Positions 1 to 8,804 of a DNA stretch of 64,000 bases are shown one piece after another; positions within the stretch are counted from its first letter, which is position 1, and the number at the start of each line of letters is the position of its first letter. Source of the stretch: CAWBRT01 sp963819175 (GTDB lineage Bacteria > Acidobacteriota > Terriglobia > Terriglobales > Acidobacteriaceae); contig CAWFVJ010000021.1 of assembly GCA_963819175.1 (NCBI GenBank), positions 186,001 to 250,000 of the forward strand, read 5' to 3'. The translations under genes were made by a program, and so were the position numbers. The notes under the pieces are model-generated. The model was not told the origin of the DNA. It did no database searches and saw only the letters and a list, made by a program, of their open reading frames with translations.

Positions 1-2
1 TG

Positions 3-332
3 TGGGAATTCCCCGCCGGCAGAATCGACGAAGGCGAAGAGATGCTCGCCGCGGCCAAGCGCGAGTTGCTGGAGGAAACTGGACTCACCGCGAAGCGCTG
101 GAAAAAGGCGGCTTCATTCTTCTCCAGCCCCGGATTTCTCGACGAAACGATGGAGCTGTTACTGGCCCGCAGACTGAAGCAGGGCGAGGCGCAACCGGAA
201 GAAGACGAGGTAATACTTGCGCGTTTCTTCCCGCTTTCGCTCGCGGTCAAAATGGTCATGTCGGGCAAGATTGAAGATGGCAAGACGATCGCTGGCGTGC
301 TCTGGCTGGATAAGTTTCACCGGCGGACCTGA
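3..332 (+). CDS. NUDIX hydrolase, 5' truncated
   Basis: C-terminal part of a NUDIX pyrophosphohydrolase whose start lies outside the window. The open frame begins at base 3, and the first codons already carry the NUDIX box: a Gly, five residues, Glu, seven residues, then REL-LEE-TGL (Gly at about residue 6, catalytic REXXEE at about residues 20-25). Family members hydrolyse nucleoside diphosphates linked to another moiety. The EFPAG lead-in to the box and the mostly helical tail resemble ADP-ribose pyrophosphatases, but substrate cannot be fixed from this fragment. A start at the internal ATG at 42 would delete part of the NUDIX box, so the gene must begin upstream. Confidence 0.85.
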   Translation, partial: WEFPAGRIDEGEEMLAAAKRELLEETGLTAKRWKKAASFFSSPGFLDETMELLLARRLKQGEAQPEEDEVILARFFPLSLAVKMVMSGKIEDGKTIAGVLWLDKFHRRT

Positions 333-411
333 TTGGCCTCCGGGCCTTCCGCGACACCGTCCCGCACTGCTGGATTCCCGCATTTTCAATAGCTTGGGCC
401 TATGTACTAAC

Positions 412-441
412 TTGACAACACATTCTTGTCCGCAATAACAT
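412..441 (+). promoter_or_regulatory. candidate sigma-70 promoter for the cold-shock gene
   Basis: A perfect TTGACA at 412-417 is followed after 18 bases by TAACAT (436-441, 4/6 to TATAAT). A second TTGACA lies at 454-459 with a poorer -10. If used, the first promoter would leave a 5' leader of roughly 120 bases before the GTG start at 572, as is common for csp mRNAs. Seen by eye only. Confidence 0.4.
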
Positions 442-571
442 CGATTTGCGGTCTTGACAAGTCCCACCCAATCCGGATCATTCAGCGGGAATATATCCGT
501 GTAGGTTTGGTCTCATGCTTGTTGAGACTGAAGCGGCTTCGGCCGCAGTAGTAGCACGGAGGAATCAGCAA

Positions 572-781
572 GTGTCTCGTCTAAAGGGAACCGTTAAGTG
601 GTTCAACAACGCCAAAGGGTTCGGCTTTATCGGCCGCGATGGTGGACCCGATGTTTTCGTTCACTACACTGCCATCACCTCCGAGGGATACAAGAGTCTT
701 CAGGAGGGCGATGAGGTTGAATTTGAGATCGTCGAGGGCCAGAAGGGGCCCCAGGCCGGCAACGTCACGAAAGTCGCCTGA
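572..781 (+). CDS. cold-shock protein, CspA family
   Basis: Single cold-shock (OB-fold) domain of 69 residues, the usual family size. It binds single-stranded RNA/DNA and acts as an RNA chaperone. Both nucleic-acid-binding motifs are visible: RNP1 in GTVKWFNNAKGFGFI near the N-terminus and RNP2 as DVFVHYTAI. The reading frame is open back to an ATG at 515, but the domain begins immediately at GTG 572, which has a good Shine-Dalgarno (GGAGGA at 558-563, 8-base spacing), so I start there. The gene is monocistronic, with a terminator just downstream. A second csp gene lies at 10367-10570. Confidence 0.93.
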   Translation: MSRLKGTVKWFNNAKGFGFIGRDGGPDVFVHYTAITSEGYKSLQEGDEVEFEIVEGQKGPQAGNVTKVA

Positions 782-808
782 CTTCTCATGAGCCGGCATT
801 AATCGCGA

Positions 809-833
809 AACCCAGCCGAACGGCTGGGTTTTC
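809..833 (+). terminator. Rho-independent terminator after csp
   Basis: Inverted repeat AACCCAGCCG-AA-CGGCTGGGTT followed by TT, 28 bases beyond the stop codon of the cold-shock gene. A strong GC stem with a short U tract. Confidence 0.85.
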
Positions 834-976
834 CTGTTTGCGGCTTGATAGGATGCAACACCTCGGGCACTGCTCTAGAATTCAGAGGTGGAGGCCGTGC
901 TACGGCGGCGCAATCGTGATATTTGTGTCGTACATCTCAGAAGAGATCACGGTTGCGCGTGTTGAGGCAGAGACGC

Positions 977-2716
977 GTGGATAACAAAGGCATCGCCAAT
1001 ATCCTGATCGAGACCGCCGATCTGATGGAGATCGCGGGCGACGATTCGTTTCGCATACGTTCCTACCGCAATGCCGCCGAAGCCATTGAAGCTTTGCCGC
1101 GGCAGGTCGCCGAACTGATCGACGATCCCAAGAAACTGCTGGAGGTTCCCGGCATCGGCAAAGGCATGGCCGCGAACCTGCGAGAAATCTTTCAGGAAGG
1201 CGACCTGAAGCTGCACGCACAGCTACTGGAAAAATATCGCCCGTCGATGCTGGAGCTGCTCAAGATTCAGGGACTCGGTCCAAAAACCGTCAACCTGATC
1301 TGGCTGAATTTTCAGGTTTCCGACGTTACCGGGGTGGAGCAGCTTGCGCGCGAAGGCAAGCTGCGCGGCCTTCCGCGCATGAGCGAGAAGACCGAGCAGA
1401 AAATACTGAAGGCCATTCAAACTTATCGCGGCATTTCAGGCCGCTTCCACCTCGATGAAGCCGATCGCACGGCGGCCAAATTAATGGAGCACATCGGCCG
1501 GATGCCCGGAGTGGAGACGATGACTCCGGCCGGTTCGCTGCGTCGCGGACGCGAGACGGTGGGCGATCTCGACTTGCTCATCACCGGGCCCTGCTGCGCG
1601 CAGCCGGCAGAGCGCGACGCGCTCATCGAGCGCATTTTGCAGTTCCCCGGCATTGCCGATGTGCTGGCGCGCGGCGAAAACAAGGTCAGCTTCAAACTTC
1701 GCAGTGGTTTGCAAATCGACGTGCGTATCCTTCCGCCGGAGTCCTACGGCGCCGCCTTGCAATACTTCACCGGCTCCAAGGCGCACAACGTGGCCCTGCG
1801 TCAGCGCGCGCTAAAGCAGGGATTCACGCTCAACGAGTACGGCTTGTTCCAACTGGAAGGCAACCAACTGGCGGCCAGCGCCACCGAGGAGGAAATCTAC
1901 GGCAAGCTCGGCCTCGACTGGATTCCGCCCGAGTTGCGCGAAAACTGCGGTGAGCTGGAGGCTGCCGAAAAGCACGCTTTGCCGCAGTTGGTGCGCCTGG
2001 AAGATATTCGCGGCGAAGTCCACATGCACACGGTGGAAACCGATGGCCGTTGCACCATCGAAGAAATGGCGCTGGCCGCCCGCGAACGCGGCTACCAGTA
2101 CATCGCCATCACCGAGCACTCCAAAAACCTGGCGTTCGCCAACGGGCTCGACGAGAAGCGGACCGTAGAGCATGCGCAGCGGCTTCGCCGCGCCAGCGAG
2201 CAGATCGAGGGAATCACCATCCTGGCGGGCATAGAGGTCGACATCCTCGCCGATGGCGCGCTCGACCTGGACGACTCCGCACTGGCGCAGCTGGATGTTG
2301 TGATCGCCAGCGTACACTCGGCGTTTAACCAGGAACCGGCGCAGATGACCGAGCGTCTGCTGCGCGCCGTCGAGAATCGTTACGTCACCGCCATCGGCCA
2401 TCCTACCGGGCGGCTGCTACTGCGTCGCGACGCTTATCGTTTCGATCTCGACGCGGTGCTCAATGCGGCGGCCGCGCACAAGGTCGCGATGGAATTGAAC
2501 GCCTATCCCGACCGGCTCGATCTTTGCGATGTGCATCTGCGCATGGCGCGCGAACGCGGAGTGAAGATATTCATCAACACCGACGCGCATCACACCTCGC
2601 ATTTCGAAAAGCTGAAGTATGGCGTTCTCCAGGCGCGCCGAGCCTGGTTGACTGCTTCCGACGTGCTGAATACTCTGCCCCTCGACGAGCTGCTTGCCGC
2701 CATCAAGCGAGGGTAA
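977..2716 (+). CDS. polX: DNA polymerase/3'-5' exonuclease PolX
   Basis: Family X DNA polymerase fused to a C-terminal PHP nuclease domain, 579 residues, close to Bacillus PolX (570). It fills gaps and trims 3' ends in base-excision repair. Visible in order: helix-hairpin-helix regions (around residues 10-110), a palm with the metal-binding GDLDLLI motif at about residue 200, and a PHP domain from about 340 with the HMHT histidine pair, ITEHS, an ASVHS segment and a terminal NTDAHH. The frame is open further upstream, but GTG 977 (VDNKGIANILIE) matches the family N-terminus and has GAGG 9 bases before it. It stands alone between the csp terminator and the next gene. Confidence 0.95.
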   Translation: MDNKGIANILIETADLMEIAGDDSFRIRSYRNAAEAIEALPRQVAELIDDPKKLLEVPGIGKGMAANLREIFQEGDLKLHAQLLEKYRPSMLELLKIQGLGPKTVNLIWLNFQVSDVTGVEQLAREGKLRGLPRMSEKTEQKILKAIQTYRGISGRFHLDEADRTAAKLMEHIGRMPGVETMTPAGSLRRGRETVGDLDLLITGPCCAQPAERDALIERILQFPGIADVLARGENKVSFKLRSGLQIDVRILPPESYGAALQYFTGSKAHNVALRQRALKQGFTLNEYGLFQLEGNQLAASATEEEIYGKLGLDWIPPELRENCGELEAAEKHALPQLVRLEDIRGEVHMHTVETDGRCTIEEMALAARERGYQYIAITEHSKNLAFANGLDEKRTVEHAQRLRRASEQIEGITILAGIEVDILADGALDLDDSALAQLDVVIASVHSAFNQEPAQMTERLLRAVENRYVTAIGHPTGRLLLRRDAYRFDLDAVLNAAAAHKVAMELNAYPDRLDLCDVHLRMARERGVKIFINTDAHHTSHFEKLKYGVLQARRAWLTASDVLNTLPLDELLAAIKRG

Positions 2717-2816
2717 ATCCGCAGCAACTCAGGAACCCTGGAATGCCGCCCTTTGCATCTCATCAAATGGGCGGAGATTCAATACCCGGCATGAGCGGCC
2801 GGAGCAAGGAGGAACG

Positions 2817-3395
2817 ATGGCCAGTCCCTTGTCAAACCCGGGGTTCAATCCAGGTCCCGATCCGGACGATGCCGGTCATGTGCCTATGACCGAGGAGTTC
2901 GACAGCTTCAAGCACACCATGCCTTCGGCCGGTCCGGTCATCATCGGCATGGTACTACTGGCAATTGCCATAGGCGCGGCCGCATATTTCCTGCGCGCGA
3001 CGCCAGTCGCCTCCGGCAGCATCGATCAGGCGTTTGCCGTCAACGTTCCGGGTCAGGATCTTGCGCTTGCCACCGTGCAACTCAGCCTGAAGAATATTTC
3101 TAAGAAGCCGCTTTTTCTGAAAAATGTGAAGATCACGATCCGGACCAGCAAAGGCGAGTTCAGCGACGACTTCGGTTCGGTGTCCGACTTCGAACGCTAC
3201 TTTCAGGCGTTCCCGGATTTGCGGCAACACTCCATTGCCGGGCTGATCCGTGAATCCCGTATCGCTCCGGGCGGCCAGTTATCAGGCAGCGTTGTGGTCA
3301 GCTTCCCGGTTACGAAAGAGACCTTCGACGACCGGCAGGGAATGACGGCCACCGTCTCCTACTACGATCAGCGGCCCATCGAAATCAAACAGTAG
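2817..3395 (+). CDS. membrane-anchored hypothetical protein
   Basis: Protein of 192 residues. The start at ATG 2817 is fixed by a strong AGGAGGA just upstream. A hydrophilic N-terminal tail of about 35 residues is followed by one membrane segment (about residues 38-60, PVIIGMVLLAIAIGAAAYFL) and then a beta-rich extracytoplasmic domain. Phrases such as VQLSLKNISKKPLFLKNVKI look like the immunoglobulin-like FxLYD or DUF4352 type of domain, but I cannot assign a family firmly. It lies 100 bases after polX on the same strand. Function unknown. Confidence 0.75.
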   Translation: MASPLSNPGFNPGPDPDDAGHVPMTEEFDSFKHTMPSAGPVIIGMVLLAIAIGAAAYFLRATPVASGSIDQAFAVNVPGQDLALATVQLSLKNISKKPLFLKNVKITIRTSKGEFSDDFGSVSDFERYFQAFPDLRQHSIAGLIRESRIAPGGQLSGSVVVSFPVTKETFDDRQGMTATVSYYDQRPIEIKQ

Positions 3396-3398
3396 GCC

Positions 3399-3573
3399 AG
3401 TTCCTGAGTTGCTATATCCGGTGTTCCCGAAAGGCGTCATCCCGACCGGAGCGAAGCGGAGTCGGAGGGGATCTTGTGTTTTTTCGGGCAAAGCCACAAG
3501 ATTTCTCGACTCGCGCCAAAACACGGCGCTCGCTCGAAATGACGTTGATTTCCGGATACAGCATCTCGGGAAG
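3399..3573. repeat. interspersed inverted-repeat element, family A copy 1
   Basis: A non-coding imperfect palindrome in the gap between two convergent genes. The left end reads AGTTCCTGAGTTGCTATATC; the right end, on the other strand, reads CTTCCCGAGATGCTGTATCC. Both inner arms start with CGTCAT(C/T)(C/T)CGA. Copies 2 and 3 at 12948 and 48367 share the ends and arms. Compatible with a small non-autonomous mobile element. Confidence 0.7.
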
Positions 3574-3607
3574 CGCTCCAGCGCGTCATCTATTCGGTGG
3601 CCGCCCG

Positions 3608-4564
3608 TCACGCGCTTCCGATCAAAATGCCGGTCAGGAATACCAGCACTCCGCCGAGCACAACCTGCATCGTCGCGGCAAGCCACGGCGTATCCATGTA
3701 ACGGGCGCGAATCCAGGAAATAGCAGCCAGCTCGAACGCAACCACAATGACGGCAACCGTCGTGGCCATTCCAAAGGAGTGGATCAGGAAGGGCAACGTA
3801 TGTCCAATACCGCCGGCCGTCGTCATCAGTCCGCAGACCAATCCGCGCATCCATGGATGGCCGCGGCCGGTGAGACTGCCATCGTCGGAGAGCGCCTCGG
3901 CAAAGCCCATGCTGATGCCGGCGCCGATCGATGCGGCCAGGCCCACGACGAAAGCGTCCCACGAACTCCTGGTGGCAAATGCCGCGGCAAAGACCGGGGC
4001 GAGGGTGGAAACGGAGCCGTCCATGAGGCCCGCCAGCCCCGGCTGCACGATCTGAAGCACGAAAAGCCTGCGGCTGACCTCGTCTTCTTCGCGCCGGACA
4101 TCGGGTTGAAGGTTTTCCTTCCCCAACTCCTCGGCGCGCATCGCGTGCGACCGTTCCTCTTCCGCCAGATCTCCCAGCAACTGGCGCAAGCTGGCGTCCT
4201 GGGTAATTGCCGCCGTCTTCTCGTAGAAACGGCGAATCTCTAACTCCATGGCGCTCGCTTGTTTGCGCACCACATCGAGTCCAAGCGGCTTGTAGAGCCA
4301 CACCGGGCGGCGCTTGACGAACCCTCTTACGTCATCGCGACGGATCAAGGGAATGTGTTCGCCAAACTTCTGCTTGTAGAGTTCGAAGAGACGATGCCGG
4401 TGAACCGACTCCTCCTGCCGCATGCCTTCGAACACCTGGGCCGAAGCGGGATAATTCTCACGAAGTCCTTCGGCAAAATCGGCATAGATGCGCGCGTCTT
4501 CCTCTTCCAATTCAATCGCAAGGGCTAGAACTTCCCGTTCGGAGAGGCTTTCAAAGTTTCTCAT
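3608..4564 (-). CDS. mbfA: MbfA-like rubrerythrin/VIT1 fusion, probable iron exporter
   Basis: 318 residues in two parts. The N-terminal half is a ferritin-like (rubrerythrin) four-helix domain with EEED, EESVH, ELEIRRFYE and EEERSH motifs, which supply the di-iron ligands. The C-terminal half (from about residue 170) is a CCC1/VIT1-type membrane domain with about five hydrophobic segments and MDGSVSTLAP near its start. This fusion is the architecture of MbfA of alphaproteobacteria, an inner-membrane iron exporter. Start is ATG 4564 with AGGGG five bases upstream; a TTG immediately before it is ignored. A palindrome at 4611-4628 may be an operator. Confidence 0.88.
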   Translation of the reverse strand: MRNFESLSEREVLALAIELEEEDARIYADFAEGLRENYPASAQVFEGMRQEESVHRHRLFELYKQKFGEHIPLIRRDDVRGFVKRRPVWLYKPLGLDVVRKQASAMELEIRRFYEKTAAITQDASLRQLLGDLAEEERSHAMRAEELGKENLQPDVRREEDEVSRRLFVLQIVQPGLAGLMDGSVSTLAPVFAAAFATRSSWDAFVVGLAASIGAGISMGFAEALSDDGSLTGRGHPWMRGLVCGLMTTAGGIGHTLPFLIHSFGMATTVAVIVVAFELAAISWIRARYMDTPWLAATMQVVLGGVLVFLTGILIGSA

Positions 4565-4610
4565 CAATTCCCCTGTTCCATGTCAGACGGCAACCGTAAA
4601 CAGTATAAAA

Positions 4611-4628
4611 GTTGACCGCGGTATCAAC
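4611..4628. promoter_or_regulatory. palindrome upstream of mbfA, possible operator
   Basis: GTTGA-N8-TCAAC with a CCGCGG core, 47 bases upstream of the mbfA start codon. It is the only obvious dyad in this promoter region. It does not match the Fur-type box found at the other two iron-linked loci of this window. No regulator can be named. Confidence 0.3.
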
Positions 4629-4700
4629 CAGTGTAGTGTCTGATCCTATTGGAGAGTTTGAAATTGGAACTACGTTGTCGGCGCGTTTTTTCCCAGCTCG

Positions 4701-6500
4701 CTAATCGCTGCGCGACCAATCGCGAAGGTTGAGTTGCAGGTGTCCGCCGAAATCGCTATGACTATTGCGCTCGAGGGTAAAGGCGAGGTCCAGCAACTGG
4801 CCCGCCTCGAACGGATTGCTTTCGAATCGGGCCGCCATTCCCCAGCCGAGCGCCTCGATGCTGCGCGCCAGGCCTGAGCTGTTGTCCACTCCTCGCGCCA
4901 GCTTCAGCTTCAGGTGCTTGCCTTTCAGAATTTTCGCCGGCGCAAGCGAGCGCGCTTTGCGTGCGATGAAGACCGGCTGCGGATTCCCCGCGCCAAATGG
5001 TTCCAGGCGGCAGAGCGCATCCCATAGCGGCGGCCCAATCTCATGCAGCGGAAGTTCCAGGTCGTATTCGAGCGCGGGCTCCAGGTCCTCGGGCCGCAGA
5101 CGCACTTCGGCAAAGCGGTTCAGCCGCCGGCGCAACTCGGGCACGTGCTCGGAGCGCATCGCAAATCCAACCGCATGGGCATGGCCGCCAAAGCGAGTGA
5201 ACAGTTCGGAACAATCTTCCAGCGCCTCCAGCAGATGAAATCCGGAAATGGATCGTCCCGAGCCATACGCCTCGTCTCCGTCGCGCGAAATCACCACCGC
5301 CGGATGATGATAGCGATCCACCAGTCGCGACGCGCAGATGCCGATCACTCCGCGGTGCCACCCTTCACCGTCCAGCACCAGGCAAACGGCGGCGCACTCG
5401 GATGACTCTTCCAGTTGCGCAGCTATAGCTTCCAAAATGCGCGCTTCTTCCTGTTGACGGTCGCCGTTCAAGCGATCCAGGTTCCGGGCAATTTCCAGTG
5501 CGCGTGCCGGGACTTTCTCCGCGAACAGGTCAACCACGTTGCGAGCGACATCCATTCTTCCCGCGGCATTCATGCGCGGAGCAATGCGGAATGCGATCTC
5601 GGTCGCCGTGAGCGGTCGGCCTTGCTCGATGTTGGCAACCTCGAGCAATGCCCGCAGGCCGGGATTCACCGGATGCCGCAACTCATGCAGTCCGAGGCTG
5701 GCAAAGATGCGGTTTTCGCCGGTGAGCGGCACCGCATCAGCAATGGTCGCAATGGCAACCACCTTCAGAAACGAGGGCACCAGGCGTGAGCGCCCGTTCA
5801 TTTCCAGCAGCGCTTGCGCCAACTTGAAAGCTACTCCGGCTCCGCATAGGCCCTTGTCCGGATATGGGCAGTCTGCCCGGTTCGGGTTCAGCACCGCGAG
5901 CGCTTTCGGCAGGCCCTTGCCCGCTTGCGGCAGATGATGGTCGGTGACGATGAGGTCGAGATTCAACCTGCGGGCGGTCTCGGCGGCGGCAAAGGCCCTT
6001 ATTCCCATGTCGACGCTGATGATGAGATGGATTCCCTCGACGACGGCGCGCTCAATGACCTCGTCTCGCAGGTCGTAGCCCTCCAGCAGCCGGTGCGGCA
6101 CGTGAAACTCGCACTGGCCGCCGCATAGCTCGATGGCCGTCTTCAGGATCACCGTGGCCATGGTGCCATCGACATCGTAATCGCCATAGACGAGCACGCG
6201 TTCGCCGCGCGCGATAGCCAGCGAAACGCGCCCGACGGCCGCCCGCATGTCGAGCATGAGATAAGGCGAGTGCAGGTCCGCCAGCGAGGGGTTCAGAAAA
6301 CGGCTGGCCGCTTCCGCATCGCAAATCCCTCTGCGCGCAAGCAGAGTTGCAATCGTGAGCGGCAATTGCAAAGCTCGCGCCAACTCGCGCGCGCACTCAT
6401 CAACGCCGGTGGGGGGGACTTCCGCGGCGACCGGCGACTCACGTACTGAGGGTGGTGGTCCGGATGCGCGGCGCGCTGACGGTCTGGGAATCCAGCGCAA
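4701..6500 (-). CDS. recJ: single-stranded-DNA-specific exonuclease RecJ
   Basis: 5'-3' single-strand exonuclease of the DHH superfamily, 599 residues (family about 570), acting in RecF-pathway recombination, mismatch and base-excision repair. Seen: motif I GDYDVDGTMA near residue 106, SVDMGIRA, the DHH motif as VTDHHLP, GLCGAGVAFK, APRMNAAGRMD, and a C-terminal OB-fold region. The first codon appears to be TTG at 6500, giving LRWIPRPS, two bases after the stop of the upstream gene. This tight spacing suggests translational coupling, and I see no convincing independent Shine-Dalgarno. Confidence 0.95.
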   Translation of the reverse strand: MRWIPRPSARRASGPPPSVRESPVAAEVPPTGVDECARELARALQLPLTIATLLARRGICDAEAASRFLNPSLADLHSPYLMLDMRAAVGRVSLAIARGERVLVYGDYDVDGTMATVILKTAIELCGGQCEFHVPHRLLEGYDLRDEVIERAVVEGIHLIISVDMGIRAFAAAETARRLNLDLIVTDHHLPQAGKGLPKALAVLNPNRADCPYPDKGLCGAGVAFKLAQALLEMNGRSRLVPSFLKVVAIATIADAVPLTGENRIFASLGLHELRHPVNPGLRALLEVANIEQGRPLTATEIAFRIAPRMNAAGRMDVARNVVDLFAEKVPARALEIARNLDRLNGDRQQEEARILEAIAAQLEESSECAAVCLVLDGEGWHRGVIGICASRLVDRYHHPAVVISRDGDEAYGSGRSISGFHLLEALEDCSELFTRFGGHAHAVGFAMRSEHVPELRRRLNRFAEVRLRPEDLEPALEYDLELPLHEIGPPLWDALCRLEPFGAGNPQPVFIARKARSLAPAKILKGKHLKLKLARGVDNSSGLARSIEALGWGMAARFESNPFEAGQLLDLAFTLERNSHSDFGGHLQLNLRDWSRSD

Positions 6501-6502
6501 GG

Positions 6503-6967
6503 TCAGCGCTCATCGTCCGAGTCGGACTCGTCGATCGTTATGCTGCCGAAATCTTCCGCAAGGTCGAGCAACCGTTGGTAACGGTCATGCCACTCGCAGG
6601 AGATCTCGAACAGGAACATGACGCCCTGGTGCGGAAAAGCCAGTTGGATGTAACCGACCTTGCCGAGGTAGGTGCGCAACCAGCGCGCTTCTTCCACGTC
6701 CTCGTCGGTGGCGTAATTGGCGTGTTCGAGCCGGCGGATGAGGTAGTCGATGTCGACTGCCTCCAGCGACACGTCGTTCGTGACCAGAAATGGCGCGCCG
6801 CTTGCCTTCGCAAGCTCGACAAAATCTTTCCAGCTTTCAGGATTCTCGCCACTGTCCCAAACGATGCTGTTCAGCTCGTCGGGAACGTAACCACGAAAGC
6901 GGCGCATGCCGTGGCCTTCCGTGAAGGCGATCATGTCGTCTTTCAGCGTACTGAGATCATCAAGCAT
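6503..6967 (-). CDS. conserved hypothetical protein upstream of recJ
   Basis: Soluble acidic protein of 154 residues, ending in a Ser/Asp-rich tail (DESDSDDER). No recognised domain or catalytic motif; Trp- and Tyr-containing helices suggest a compact globular fold. I start at ATG 6967 (MLDDLSTLKD) because the more upstream frame has poor composition, but no good Shine-Dalgarno precedes it, so the start is uncertain. Its stop is two bases from recJ, so the two are very likely co-transcribed. Confidence 0.65.
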   Translation of the reverse strand: MLDDLSTLKDDMIAFTEGHGMRRFRGYVPDELNSIVWDSGENPESWKDFVELAKASGAPFLVTNDVSLEAVDIDYLIRRLEHANYATDEDVEEARWLRTYLGKVGYIQLAFPHQGVMFLFEISCEWHDRYQRLLDLAEDFGSITIDESDSDDER

Positions 6968-7166
6968 AAGAGCTGTCTGCTGTTTTATCAGAAGTCTGCC
7001 TGCTTTGCACGTCTCCGCCTGCCGGTTCACTGAGGCAACCGCGATCCCCGGCGAATGCTGTGGAGTTTGCTGGGATGGCAGGGCGGCACAGCCGTGTCTC
7101 GGTGCCATGTGCTAAGATAATTTTTTTCAAAGATATTGTTTTTTATCCGCTGCTCTTATTAACGAC

Positions 7167-7445
7167 ATGGTCCTCTCCCGAGAATACGTTAACTACCTGG
7201 CTCGTCAAATCGCCAAACGCCTTATCGTCGGCCAATTTGTGGAAGCCAAGGACGTGAACGCTCTGGCCGAGCGCATCGACAAGTCTCTCCATGAAGAACT
7301 GAGCGTCGAAGATCGCATCAACGAGGAAGTTCGCGCCATTCTGGAAGCGTACTCGGACGAGATGCGCCGAAGCGGTGCGAACTATCAGGATATGTTCAAG
7401 AGAGTGAAGGGCGAGTTGGTGCGCAAATATAAGGCGGTGCTATGA
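7167..7445 (+). CDS. DUF507 family protein (first of tandem pair)
   Basis: 92 residues, mostly helical and charged, recognised as DUF507 by its N-terminus (MVLSREYVNYLARQIAKRL) and the conserved INEEVRAILEAY and YQDMFKRVK segments. The family has no known function and is often found as two adjacent genes in Acidobacteriota, Aquificota and deltaproteobacteria. The stop overlaps the start of the next gene by four bases (ATGA at 7442-7445), so the two are translationally coupled and may form a heteromer. Confidence 0.85.
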   Translation: MVLSREYVNYLARQIAKRLIVGQFVEAKDVNALAERIDKSLHEELSVEDRINEEVRAILEAYSDEMRRSGANYQDMFKRVKGELVRKYKAVL

Positions 7446-7720
7446 GAATTAGCCACGACAAGGTGAGCCGCCTAACCAAGAGCGTCTTCGATTCGCTGAG
7501 AGAATACGAGCAACTGATCTTCGTCGAGGACCCGCAGACGATCCGGCAGGAGATCCGCGCCGCTCTGGAGCACCTGCTGAACCAGGAAGAAGGGCTCGAC
7601 AAAGCCGCCCGGCAGAAGATCGAGTCTCAAAAGCGGACCATCGTTGAAGGCACTCAGGAGTGGGACATTCTCTACCGCAAGTATTATGCCGATGAAGTCA
7701 AGAAGCTCGGCATCAACTGA
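7442..7720 (+). CDS. DUF507 family protein (second of tandem pair)
   Basis: 92 residues, paralogous to the preceding gene: MRISHDKVSRLTKSVFDSL, a central RQEIRAALE, then a C-terminal WDILYRKYYADEVKKLGI matching DUF507. It is helical, charged and cytoplasmic, with function unknown. It overlaps the upstream paralogue by ATGA. Equal length and shared order suggest an old duplication. Confidence 0.85.
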   Translation: MRISHDKVSRLTKSVFDSLREYEQLIFVEDPQTIRQEIRAALEHLLNQEEGLDKAARQKIESQKRTIVEGTQEWDILYRKYYADEVKKLGIN

Positions 7721-7966
7721 GCGGGTAGCTTCACTGGAAGCTGGGATTACAGATCAGTGTAGAGCGTAAGGGAGCTTGTTTCCATTACGGAACCACAATC
7801 ATCATCATAAACAGTTGAAACCAATAAGTTTCGCTGTATGTTCGCTTGATTTGTGGAACTTTTCTCTTGACATCAGCATCTAACGAGACGTAAAAACGAA
7901 GTGCGACTGGGAGAACTGCATTTGCGGTTCGTTGGGGGCGACCCTACTCAGCCGCCTTTTTTTGCG

Positions 7967-8716
7967 ATGCACATCTTATACGTGGACGAAGCCGGGGACG
8001 GTGGCACGGGTAAGGGATCGACTCAACACTTGGTCCTTGCGGGTGCCGCGATGCACGAGGCACAGTGGAGACAACTGACTCGTGTGATGAACGAAGCTCA
8101 GATGCGCCACTTTCCCGAAGCGGGTGCGCTTCTTGAGTTGCACGCTGGTCCCTTGCGGGCGGGGCGTAAGGAATTCCGGGGTATACCTCAACAAAAGAGA
8201 CTTGCTGCACTGACCGACATTTATCGGCAGATTGGCTCCGTTCGCCAAGGGTTGACCATGTTTGCGGCGGTCATTCACAAGAGCGAGTACCACCTTGCCC
8301 ATAAGGGGCTTGTTGATCCGTATGCGGGAGCATTTGAAGGTTTGTGCACGATGTTCAATTTTTTCCTGCATCGCTTGCAAGAACGATACGGCAGGTCAGA
8401 GCGCGGAATAGTTGTAATTGACTACGCTGACCCGGCACTTTCAAATCAATTACGCGCCTTACTTGCTCGGTTTCAGGCAACCGGGACTCAGTGGACGGTG
8501 CTGAAACAGGTCATTGAGACACCCTTCTTTTTCGATTCCAAAACTTCGCGGCTCATGCAGGTTGTGGACTTTGCATCATATGCGGTGTTTCGTTGGTATG
8601 AGCACGGCGATGATACCTATTTGCGGCTCATCTACCGTAAGTTCGATTCCCAGGGCAGTAAGGTTCATGGGCTGAAATGCTACCCATTAGGTTGCACCAA
8701 GACGTTTACCCCGTAA
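7967..8716 (+). CDS. DUF3800 domain protein
   Basis: 249 residues. The N-terminal YVDEAGDGG motif, an internal acidic segment (GIVVIDYADP) and a C-terminal MQVVDFASYAVFR motif are the conserved acidic patches of DUF3800, a family suspected to have a nuclease-like fold and frequent on mobile or defence islands. Start at ATG 7967 puts the motif directly at the N-terminus. The gene stands alone, flanked by AT-richer spacers (7721-7966 and 8717-8804) without other genes, and its codon use looks less GC-biased than its neighbours. This suggests horizontal arrival. Function is not established. Confidence 0.75.
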   Translation: MHILYVDEAGDGGTGKGSTQHLVLAGAAMHEAQWRQLTRVMNEAQMRHFPEAGALLELHAGPLRAGRKEFRGIPQQKRLAALTDIYRQIGSVRQGLTMFAAVIHKSEYHLAHKGLVDPYAGAFEGLCTMFNFFLHRLQERYGRSERGIVVIDYADPALSNQLRALLARFQATGTQWTVLKQVIETPFFFDSKTSRLMQVVDFASYAVFRWYEHGDDTYLRLIYRKFDSQGSKVHGLKCYPLGCTKTFTP

Positions 8717-8804
8717 TCATCAACGCACGTTTAGAACACTCCCCGATTTCCAGCCTGAGTGGCAAACGCCTTCTATTTCGCTATCCTTGATCTGTGGTTT
8801 AACA

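Noticed and set aside
515..571. Longer start (ATG 515) for the first cold-shock gene
   Set aside because: The extra 19 residues are not part of the domain, and GTG 572 has an ideal Shine-Dalgarno.
2844..2862. GGGGTTCAATCCAGGTCCC resembling a tRNA T-arm
   Set aside because: Lies within the coding sequence at 2817-3395 and no acceptor or anticodon arm can be folded around it.
3282..4301. 339-codon minus-strand frame overlapping mbfA
   Set aside because: Frame-shifted shadow of mbfA running on into the repeat element and the preceding gene.
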